Below are positions 7,603-14,214 of a DNA stretch of 64,000 nucleotides, in pieces. Source of the DNA: JAGOME01 sp039812375 (GTDB lineage: Bacteria; Actinomycetota; Actinomycetes; Actinomycetales; Dermatophilaceae); the NCBI GenBank assembly GCA_039812375.1, contig JBDIAO010000001.1:1-64000 (forward strand), given 5' to 3'. Each line of letters opens with the position of its first letter. Within the stretch, counting starts at the first letter, position 1. Position numbers and translations under genes: made by a program. The notes under the pieces were generated by a model. It did no database searches. It was not told the origin of the DNA and worked only from the letters and a program-made list of their open reading frames with translations.

Positions 7603-8577
7603 ATGAGAGTCACTTCACAGATCCGCCACCGCGCCGCCGGTGTCCTGCTCGCGCAGGCCTGCGGGGACGCGCTGGGCGTGCCCTACGAGTTCGCCGCCCC
7701 ACCGCCTGGCGAGCCCGCGATGCTCGGCGGCGGCCTGGGCCCCTACGCGCCGGGGGAGTGGAGCGATGACACCCAGATGGCCATCTGTATCGCGCAGGTC
7801 GCGGCCACCGGGGTCGACCTGACCAGCGAAGGAGCCCTGGATGCCGTCGCCGAGGGCTTCTTCGGCTGGCTCGGCTCCGGGGCGAGCGATGTCGGCATCC
7901 AAACCCGTTCGGTGCTGCACGCGGCCACCACCGGGTCGGGCCGTCCGGCGGAGCGGCTGCGCGCCGCGGCCCGGCACCACTTCGACATGGGTGGACAGGC
8001 GGCCGGCAACGGAGCACTCATGCGCACCGGCATCGTCGCCCTGTCCGCGCTGAACGACCGGGATGCCGCCGCCGCGGCCGCCCGCGCGCTCGCGGAGCTC
8101 ACCCACGCCGACCCCCTCGCCGGCGACTCGTGCGTCCTGTGGGGTGAGGCGATCCGGGTCGCGGTGCTCGAGGGACGGCTCGACGTCACCGGCGGTCTCG
8201 ATCTGATCCCACCCGATCGTCGTGATCGTTGGGCCGAGGCCCTGACGCAGGCGCAGGAGCAGCCGCCGGGTACGTTCGCCCGCAACGGTTTCACCCTGAC
8301 CGCGCTGCAGGCGGCCTGGGCGGCCATCCACACCACCCGCACCGGCGGTGAGGATGCCGGCCACCTCCCGCGGGCGCTCGGGGCCGCGGTGCGGGTCGGA
8401 CACGACACCGACACCGTCGCGGCGATCGCCGGACAGCTCCTCGGGGCCCGCTACGGCGTCTCCGCAGTGCCCGCCCGGTGGCGGCGGGTCGTGCACGGCT
8501 GGCCGGGTCTGCGGGCCCGCGACCTGGTCGCCCTCGCGCTCGACACCGTCAACGGTGGTGGGCAGCCATCCCCGTAG
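7603..8577 (+). CDS. ADP-ribosylglycohydrolase (DraG family)
   Basis: The product is 324 residues, the family's usual length. Intact motifs are ACGDALGVPYEF (19-30), EWSDDTQM (52-59) and GHDTDTVAAIAGQLLGA (266-282), which supply the Asp/Thr ligands for the two Mg ions. These enzymes remove ADP-ribose from proteins or from small ADP-ribosylated molecules. The ATG at 7603 follows GAGAGGA with good spacing; 19 upstream in-frame codons look non-conserved. The gene is in line with the degenerate paralogue and probably under the same NrtR-type control. Known NrtR regulons include draG-like genes in some bacteria. Confidence 0.9.
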   Translation: MRVTSQIRHRAAGVLLAQACGDALGVPYEFAAPPPGEPAMLGGGLGPYAPGEWSDDTQMAICIAQVAATGVDLTSEGALDAVAEGFFGWLGSGASDVGIQTRSVLHAATTGSGRPAERLRAAARHHFDMGGQAAGNGALMRTGIVALSALNDRDAAAAAARALAELTHADPLAGDSCVLWGEAIRVAVLEGRLDVTGGLDLIPPDRRDRWAEALTQAQEQPPGTFARNGFTLTALQAAWAAIHTTRTGGEDAGHLPRALGAAVRVGHDTDTVAAIAGQLLGARYGVSAVPARWRRVVHGWPGLRARDLVALALDTVNGGGQPSP

Positions 8578-8716
8578 CCATCTCGGCAGCGGATGGACTC
8601 CCACGACGACCGGATGCCGAGCCTGCGGCATCCGTGCTCTCCCGCCTCCCGCTCCCCCAGTGCAGGGGAGCCCTGTGGGATGCCGCCTGCGCGAGCTGGA
8701 CGAGTGCGGGCGGGCG

Positions 8717-8935
8717 CGACTGAGCCGAGTTGAAAAGCCTGCGTGCCGAGAACGCCCGCCTGCGCGAACCTCTCAAACTCGCCGGCCCGGAGGCCGCACC
8801 TGCTCGCAGCGATCGCCGGACAGCTCCTCGGGGCCCCTCACGGCGCCTCTGCCGTGCCCGCCCTGCTCATCGCTCTCGGCGACAGCACGCGCGGCCTGTG
8901 GCAGTCGGAACCGGACCGGTCGCGGGCTACGCCTG
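8717..8935 (+). pseudogene. Decayed remnant with a piece of an ADP-ribosylglycohydrolase gene
   Basis: A 28-base exact copy of the upstream gene (8422-8449) occurs at 8809-8836 and reads on as AAIAGQLLGAPHGASAVPAL, matching AAIAGQLLGARYGVSAVPAR of the intact enzyme. Just before it, in another frame, 8730-8790 reads KSLRAENARLREPLKLAG, a coiled-coil of the kind found near the N-terminus of helicase or transposase-type proteins. No complete gene can be built. The flanking 8578-8716 shows nothing recognisable. Confidence 0.55.
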
Positions 8936-9343
8936 CCAGGGGTCGATGAGTTCGACTCCGGTGTCGGCAAAGTGCTGGGTGTTGCGAGTCGCGACGGCGA
9001 AGTTCCGTGAGGCGGCGGTGGCGGCGATGTAGCCGCCGGTCGTGGGCAGTGGGCGTCCGACGGCGCGGGCTGTGACGGCCATCTGGGCGTAGCGGCGTGC
9101 CGCGTCCTGGTCGAAGGGGAGGATGCGGCCGGGGAACAGCGCGAGCAGGGCGTCGAGGGCTTGGGCGAGCCGGTCCTTCCTGGCTCCCGTAGGTAAGGCG
9201 CCGAGGCCGAACAGCACTTCGGCCAGCGTCACGCTCGACAGGTACAGGGTCTCGGTGGCCTGGTCGTTGAGCCACGACAGCACCCTGGCGTCGGGCTGAG
9301 GCCGCATCGCCTCGGAGACGACATTGGTGTCCAGAACGATCAC
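8927..9343 (-). CDS. vapC: PIN-domain toxin, FitB/VapC type
   Basis: The product is 138 residues, starting at GTG 9343 as MIVLDTNVVSEAMRPQPD, the typical FitB/VapC opening with the first acidic residue. Later signature pieces are VTLAEVLFGLGALP (conserved Glu), GYIAATAASRNFAVATRNTQ and a final FADTGVELIDPW. A GAGGG site precedes this GTG, which is why it was chosen over longer forms. The end of the gene reaches into the decayed fragment region. The 25-base gap to the antitoxin gene supports co-transcription. Confidence 0.88.
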   Translation of the reverse strand: MIVLDTNVVSEAMRPQPDARVLSWLNDQATETLYLSSVTLAEVLFGLGALPTGARKDRLAQALDALLALFPGRILPFDQDAARRYAQMAVTARAVGRPLPTTGGYIAATAASRNFAVATRNTQHFADTGVELIDPWQA

Positions 9344-9368
9344 GACGACGCCCTCAGATACGGGCCAG

Positions 9369-9623
9369 TCACGGGAGGGTCGGCGGCGTGGCAGGCGTCC
9401 GGTCACGCACCGCGTCGAGCGCGGCGATGTCGTCGTCGCTCAACGCGAGCTCCCGACCGAGCGAGGCGAGTGCATCGCCGAGCAGAACTCGGTGCTCCGG
9501 CACGACCGCGGCCGCAATGATCTCGCGCACCTCCGCCTCCGTGCTGCGGCCGTGCTTCGCCGCCTGCATCCGCAGCGCGCGGTGGACCTCATCGGGAAGG
9601 TTCCTCACGGTCAGAACTGCCAT
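9369..9623 (-). CDS. vapB: FitA-like ribbon-helix-helix antitoxin
   Basis: The product is 84 residues. MAVLTVRNLPDEVHRALR followed by AAKHGRSTEAEVREIIA is the FitA/VapB ribbon-helix-helix signature. The tail with ALSDDDIAALDAVRD is the toxin-binding segment. ATG 9623 has GGAGAGGAG upstream, with a GTG directly before it as an equally possible start. It is transcribed first, ahead of the PIN toxin. Confidence 0.85.
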   Translation of the reverse strand: MAVLTVRNLPDEVHRALRMQAAKHGRSTEAEVREIIAAAVVPEHRVLLGDALASLGRELALSDDDIAALDAVRDRTPATPPTLP

Positions 9624-9750
9624 CACACACTCCTCTCCATGTCAATGACAGCATCTTATCAACGTGCAGTCACAGCCGAGCGGGGCCACAGGCGAGATGC
9701 TGTCGGGAGCGCGAAAGTCCGGACCCAGCTCTCTGGTCGCGACGGTCAAC

Positions 9751-9756
9751 TACGCT
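9751..9756 (+). promoter_or_regulatory. -10 box of a probable leaderless promoter
   Basis: TACGCT lies seven bases before the GTG start at 9764 and no ribosome binding site is present, the geometry of leaderless transcripts in actinobacteria. Confidence 0.55.
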
Positions 9757-9763
9757 GGATGCC

Positions 9764-11086
9764 GTGTCCGAGAACGTGCGCAGAGTCATCATCCTCGGAG
9801 CCGCCGGGCGCGACTTCCACAACTTCAACGTGACCTTCCGCGACGACCCCACCCACCGAGTCGTCGCCTTCACCGCGACCCAGATCCCCAACATCGACGG
9901 CCGCACCTACCCGCCGCAGCTCGCCGGGCCGCTCTACCCCGACGGCATCCCGATCGTCGCCGAGGCCGAACTGAGCGACCTCATCGCCCGGGAAGGGATC
10001 GACGAAGCGGTCTTCGCCTACAGCGACCTGCCGCACGAGGCCGTCATGCACCTGGCGTCGCGGTGCATCGCCGCCGGGGCCGACTTCCGTCTGCAGAGTG
10101 CTCGCAGCACGATGATCGCCAGCACGAAGCCGGTCATCGCGATCACCGCAGTGCGCACCGGGGTCGGCAAGAGCCAGACGACCCGCTACGTCTCGCAGAT
10201 CCTGCGCGAAATGGGCAAGAAGGTTGTCGCGATCCGCCACCCCATGCCTTACGGCGACCTGGCCCGTCAGGTCTGCCAGCGTTTCGAGACCTATGCCGAC
10301 CTCGACGCCCAGGACACGACGATCGAGGAGCGCGAGGAGTACGAGCCGCACATCGACAACGGCTTCGTCGTCTACGCCGGTGTCGACTACGAACAGATCA
10401 TCCGGGCCGCCGAGCAGGAGGCCGACGTCATCCTCTGGGACGGCGGCAACAACGACCAGTCCTTCTACGTCCCGGACCTGCACATCGTCCTGGCCGACCC
10501 GCTGCGGCCCGGGGACGAGACCCGGTACCACCCGGGCGAGGCGAACGTGCGGATGGCCGATGTCGTCATCGTCAACAAGTGCGACTCGGCCCGCACGGAG
10601 GACGTCGAGGCGGTCGAAGCCTCGGTGCGCGCACTCAACCCGGATGCCGTCGTCTTGCGCGCCGACAGCCCGGTCACCCTCGAGGACGAGTCAGTGGTGT
10701 GCGGGAAGCGGGTCGTGGTCATCGAGGACGGGCCGACCCTGACCCACGGGTCGATGACCTTCGGCGCGGGAGTCGTTGCCGCCCGGGCCGCCGGGGCCGC
10801 GGAGATCGTGGATCCGGCTCCGTTTGCGGTGGGCTCACTCGTCGCGACGTACGCGAAGTACCCCAATGCCCGCGGCATCCTGCCTGCGATGGGCTATGGC
10901 CCGGCCCAGGTGCACGACCTCGAGGCGACGATTGCGGCGGTCGACTGTGACGCTGTGGTCTCTGGGACCCCGAGCGACATCACCCGGGTGCTGCGCGTCG
11001 ACAAACCGATGGTGCGCGCCCGCTACGAGTTGCGCGAACAGCAGCCCGGCCGCCTCGAGGAGCACGTGCGCGCCCTGCTCGGCTGA
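9764..11086 (+). CDS. Cyclic 2,3-diphosphoglycerate synthetase-like P-loop protein
   Basis: The product is 440 residues. It begins VRRVIILGAAGRDFHNFNV, has a P-loop AVRTGVGKSQTTRY (TGVGKS at 132-137), a Walker-B-like DVILWDGGNND, VVIVNKCDSA of GTPase type and a C-terminal ARGILPAMGYGP. This matches the family of archaeal cyclic 2,3-diphosphoglycerate synthetase, whose bacterial members have no established role in most organisms. Whether it makes that compound here is unknown. It appears leaderless, stands alone, and is followed by the repeat-rich spacer at 11103. Confidence 0.75.
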   Translation: MSENVRRVIILGAAGRDFHNFNVTFRDDPTHRVVAFTATQIPNIDGRTYPPQLAGPLYPDGIPIVAEAELSDLIAREGIDEAVFAYSDLPHEAVMHLASRCIAAGADFRLQSARSTMIASTKPVIAITAVRTGVGKSQTTRYVSQILREMGKKVVAIRHPMPYGDLARQVCQRFETYADLDAQDTTIEEREEYEPHIDNGFVVYAGVDYEQIIRAAEQEADVILWDGGNNDQSFYVPDLHIVLADPLRPGDETRYHPGEANVRMADVVIVNKCDSARTEDVEAVEASVRALNPDAVVLRADSPVTLEDESVVCGKRVVVIEDGPTLTHGSMTFGAGVVAARAAGAAEIVDPAPFAVGSLVATYAKYPNARGILPAMGYGPAQVHDLEATIAAVDCDAVVSGTPSDITRVLRVDKPMVRARYELREQQPGRLEEHVRALLG

Positions 11087-11102
11087 AGGAGCAGTCATCG
11101 AC

Positions 11103-11226
11103 CCACGAGTCGGCGTGTCCGTGACGAGTAGGCGTGCTGTGGCGGGCGGACTGGTAGCGCAGGCGCCTACTCGTGGCGCAGGGGAAGCCGGCTGAGTCAC
11201 GAGTCGGCGTGTGCGTGACGAGTCGG
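11103..11226. repeat. Intergenic cluster of CACGAGTMGGCGTG units, direct and inverted
   Basis: Copies read CACGAGTCGGCGTGT (11104), GACGAGTAGGCGTGC (11123), the inverse GCGCCTACTCGTGGC (11163), CACGAGTCGGCGTGT (11199) and GACGAGTCGGCGCG (11217). The same family appears at 24917-25000. The units at 11123 and 11163 can pair to a hairpin that may terminate the preceding gene. Confidence 0.85.
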
Positions 11227-11283
11227 CGCGCCCACCGCACATCTTGATGTGGCATCGACCCGGGGTGGATCCGAAGGGAACCC

Positions 11284-11342
11284 TTGACACCTGCCGCAGC
11301 CAGGCCCACGATGATCCGCGTTCATAACTGACCGAGCAGTCA
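11284..11342 (+). promoter_or_regulatory. Promoter and TetR-type operator before the regulator gene
   Basis: TTGACA at 11284-11289 is a consensus -35; 17 bases on lies a weak CACGAT. TGACCGAGCAGTCA at 11329-11342 is an inverted repeat with one mismatch, a form common for TetR-family operators. Self-repression is inferred from position. Confidence 0.5.
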
Positions 11343-11417
11343 ACATCGGAGACTGTTGTGCCCAGGTGCACGCGCCTCCGGTGGATGCCGCGAGCGAACC
11401 GGGGGTGGTGAAACCCT

Positions 11418-12110
11418 ATGGCTCGTCCCAGTGTCGAGGCGCAACGCCGGGAGCAGATCCTGCGTGCTGCTTGCGAGGTGATCGCCGACAAGGGGATCAC
11501 CTCGCTGCGGGTGACCGACGTCGCCCGGCGCGCGCAGATCAGCACGGGCTCCGTGCACTACTATTTCGCGACCAAACATGACCTCATCCACGCTGCTTTC
11601 GAGTGGAACTTCACCCGCTCCTTGGCCCGGCGCGAGTCGGTCCTCGCCCGGCATGAGAACCCACTGGAACGGCTGCGCGCGATCGTCACTTCCTATCTGC
11701 GCCGGGACGCCGAGACGACTGCGGCCTGGCATGTCTGGGCGCAGACCTGGGTCGAGGCACTGCACGACGGCGACCTCAGGGAGCTCAACGAACGGGTCTA
11801 CGGGCAGTGGCGCTCGATGATCACGCAGATCGTCCGGGACGGACAGGACAGAAACGTCATCGTCGAGGGTGACCCGGTACTGCTGGCCGATGTCCTCATC
11901 AGCACCATCGACGGCTTGGCCATCCAGTCGCTCGTCGGTCCGGGATACATGACCCAGGCCCGGGTCCGGGCGGTCTGCGCGCACCTCGTCGCCTCGCTGT
12001 CGACGGCTGCGGACACCGACCGGCCCGGACATGAGGGGACGTCAGGGCAGGAGCGCGCCACCAACCTCCGTGGTTTGGACGTCACCAACCTCGGTGGTCA
12101 GAACACGTAG
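11418..12110 (+). CDS. TetR-family transcriptional regulator
   Basis: The product is 230 residues. REQILRAACEVIADKGI, then VTDVARRAQISTGSVHYYFATK (about 30-53) is the TetR helix-turn-helix; the remainder is a helical ligand-binding domain resembling the BetI/TetR_C_6 type (ETTAAWHVWAQTWVEALH). The C-terminal 25 residues are low-complexity, and the last six codons fall in a tandem repeat (12095-12142), so the tail has probably been altered by repeat growth. No target is evident beyond its own promoter; the next gene is an Hsp70-like gene. Confidence 0.88.
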   Translation: MARPSVEAQRREQILRAACEVIADKGITSLRVTDVARRAQISTGSVHYYFATKHDLIHAAFEWNFTRSLARRESVLARHENPLERLRAIVTSYLRRDAETTAAWHVWAQTWVEALHDGDLRELNERVYGQWRSMITQIVRDGQDRNVIVEGDPVLLADVLISTIDGLAIQSLVGPGYMTQARVRAVCAHLVASLSTAADTDRPGHEGTSGQERATNLRGLDVTNLGGQNT

Positions 12111-12142
12111 TGGTCAGAACACGTAGTGCTCAGAACACTTAG
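12095..12142 (+). repeat. Three 16-bp tandem repeats spanning the tetR stop codon
   Basis: TGGTCAGAACACGTAG at 12095 and 12111, then TGCTCAGAACACTTAG at 12127. The first copy contains the tetR stop (TAG 12108-12110). The third supplies TAGCCT (12140-12145), which sits six bases before the next gene's ATG and looks like its -10 box. Confidence 0.95.
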
Positions 12143-12151
12143 CCTTGGGTT

Positions 12152-13789
12152 ATGGACCTGGGCCTGGACTTCGGCACGACCTTCACCGTCGTCGCCCACG
12201 CCGACCGCGGCAACTACCCTGTCGTCGGTTTCTTCGACGCAGACGGCGATGCCCACGACCACTTCCCGAGCGTGGTCGCCGACGACGGCGGCACCCTCGC
12301 ATACGGGTTCTCCGCGCTCGAGGCGGCGCGGCGGGGCGCTCCGGTGCTGCGCTCGTTCAAACGGTCCCTTTCCCAGCCCTCGCTGAGCCCACACACGACG
12401 GTCGCCATCGGTCACCGCGCGGTCACCGTCCTGGAGCTCATGACGGGGTTCTTCACCGCGTTGCGGGAGGCGTTGCACAGCGAGTCCACCGTCTCAGGAT
12501 TCCCGGTGACGCAGGCCCGCACGGTGCTCGGCGTCCCGGCCCAGGCACACAGCGCTCAACGCTTCGTGACCCTGGAGGCATGTCGCCTGGCGGGGTTCGA
12601 TGTCATCGGGATGGTCAACGAGCCGTCCGCGGCGAGTTTCGAATTCGCTCATCGGCAGGCTCGCTCGGTCACCTCACGGCGCAACCTCGTCATCGTTTAC
12701 GACTTCGGGGGCGGGACTTTCGACGTCTCCCTCGTCCTGCTGGACGGGAAGCGTCATGAGGTGCTGGACTCCTTCGGGGTCAACCGGCTTGGCGGCGATG
12801 ACGTGGATGAGGCCCTTGCGCTCCTCACGTTGTCCTCCGCCGGAGGATCTCGAGCCGACCTGTCCGACGCCGAGTGGCAGAGCCTCCTCGCCGAGTGCCG
12901 CGAGGCCAAGGAGAAGATCAGCCCGCAGACCCGGCGAGTCGTCGTCGAGGCACCTTCTCGGGCCTCGGCGCGCCCGGAGCTTCGCACCGTCGACATCGGC
13001 GACTTGTATGCGGCGGTCACCCCACTCGTCGAGGCCACCATCAGCGCGATGGAGCCCCTCGTTGCGGCGCTGCCCGCCCGTCAGGGCGCCGATGACGCCG
13101 ACGCCGACGCCCTCGCCGGTGTCGCCGGCATCTACCTCGTGGGCGGCGCGAGCGCACTGCCGCTCGTTCCCCGGGTGTTGCGCGCTCGATTCGGGCGAAG
13201 GGTCCATCGGGCACCACTGCCTGGCGCCTCGACCGCAGTCGGCCTGGCCATCGCCGCGGACAAGGCAGCAGGCTTCTCGCTGACGGACCGGCTCTCCCGT
13301 GGCTTCGGGGTCTTCCGGGAGCAGGAGGGCGGCGCTGCTGTCTCCTTCGACCCACTCCTTGACCGCTCACTGGTTACCGTCGACACCTCCGCCGGTGGTT
13401 CGCAGGGTGCGGAGGTGGTGGTGACTCGCCGCTACCGGGCGGCGCACAACATCGGCTGGTTCCGATTCGTCGAGTACGCCTCGGTGGATCAGGAGGGGGT
13501 GCCTCGGGGAGACCTTGTGCCTCGCGGCGAGATCGTCTTCCCCTTCGACGCGGCACTCCAGCATGACGCGCAGCCACAGCACGGCAGCGCCGATACGGGC
13601 ACCGCGGGCGAGTCGAGTTCCCCCCGCTCGGGGCTGCGCGCCATACCGGTCGTGCGACGCGGCGACGGTCCCCTCAGCGACGGTCCCCTCATTGAGGAGC
13701 GCTACTCCGTCGGTGCTGACGGGATCATCGCCGTCGCCATCGAGGACCTGACGACGGGCTACCGCCAGGAGGCCGTCCTGCGTCCGTGA
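12152..13789 (+). CDS. Short Hsp70-family ATPase of unknown client
   Basis: The product is 545 residues. The actin-fold motifs are present: LDFGTTFTVVA (phosphate 1, residues 5-15), VIVYDFGGGTFDVSL (phosphate 2) and GIYLVGGASALPLV (adenosine site). The nucleotide-binding domain extends to about residue 375. The C-terminal part is shorter than DnaK's substrate domain and ends in a beta-rich segment (EERYSVGADGIIAVAIEDLTTG) without the helical lid or the EEVD-like tail. No DnaJ or GrpE gene is adjacent. It is likely a specialised Hsp70, similar in type to HscC-like proteins. A 15-bp duplication at 13663 adds the repeat DGPLSDGPL. Confidence 0.83.
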   Translation: MDLGLDFGTTFTVVAHADRGNYPVVGFFDADGDAHDHFPSVVADDGGTLAYGFSALEAARRGAPVLRSFKRSLSQPSLSPHTTVAIGHRAVTVLELMTGFFTALREALHSESTVSGFPVTQARTVLGVPAQAHSAQRFVTLEACRLAGFDVIGMVNEPSAASFEFAHRQARSVTSRRNLVIVYDFGGGTFDVSLVLLDGKRHEVLDSFGVNRLGGDDVDEALALLTLSSAGGSRADLSDAEWQSLLAECREAKEKISPQTRRVVVEAPSRASARPELRTVDIGDLYAAVTPLVEATISAMEPLVAALPARQGADDADADALAGVAGIYLVGGASALPLVPRVLRARFGRRVHRAPLPGASTAVGLAIAADKAAGFSLTDRLSRGFGVFREQEGGAAVSFDPLLDRSLVTVDTSAGGSQGAEVVVTRRYRAAHNIGWFRFVEYASVDQEGVPRGDLVPRGEIVFPFDAALQHDAQPQHGSADTGTAGESSSPRSGLRAIPVVRRGDGPLSDGPLIEERYSVGADGIIAVAIEDLTTGYRQEAVLRP

Positions 13790-13844
13790 GCTCACGGACG
13801 CCCAGCCCGTGACCCTTCACCTGCGGTTCCCCGCACGTAACAGC

Positions 13845-13994
13845 TCACTTGCGCCGCCGCCGCCGTTCTCTCGCCGAGCCGACCCACGCGGTGAGCAGCA
13901 GGGTCACGACGAAGGCGGCGACGATCACGAGCGTCGCGCGCTTGACCCCGATGACATACAGCGGCAGGGCGAGGAGGAGGTGCACGCCCTGCAT
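13845..13994 (-). CDS. Small putative membrane protein
   Basis: A 49-residue reading frame begins MQGVHLLLALPLYVIGVK and continues ATLVIVAAFVVTLLLTAWVG before ending ARERRRRRK. Two hydrophobic stretches and a basic tail fit a small membrane protein with a cytoplasmic C-terminus. Codon choice is typical for this genome (G/C in third positions). No strong ribosome binding site is visible and the frame stays open upstream, so the start is uncertain. The only other content of 13790-14214 is an unremarkable G/C-rich spacer. Confidence 0.45.
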   Translation of the reverse strand: MQGVHLLLALPLYVIGVKRATLVIVAAFVVTLLLTAWVGSARERRRRRK

Positions 13995-14214
13995 TATCCG
14001 GTCCGTTCCGGTGGCTGGATGACACCGGGGTCGGGGCCGCGCCCCCGATGTGCGAGGACCCGTGGATCCTCAACTCACCCAACGGCAGGCCGACCACCGA
14101 CCGGACACCCGCTGGGCGCCTGCCGCACACCCACAGGCCACCCGGAAGACACCCACCGGAGAACGTTCCCCGCAATACTCGCCAGTCACCGTGATCCCGT
14201 GACAGTCTCGGCAG
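13995..14214. other. Spacer before the carboxylase gene, no gene seen
   Basis: No reading frame with protein-like composition was found on either strand. The region must contain the promoters of the carboxylase gene and, on the other strand, of the small membrane protein; no clear -35/-10 pair could be chosen. Confidence 0.4.

Noticed and set aside
3124..9623. Integrated element using tRNA-Tyr as attachment site
   Set aside because: No integrase and no repeat of the tRNA 3' end was noticed downstream; the block is accessory in content but an integrative element is not supported.
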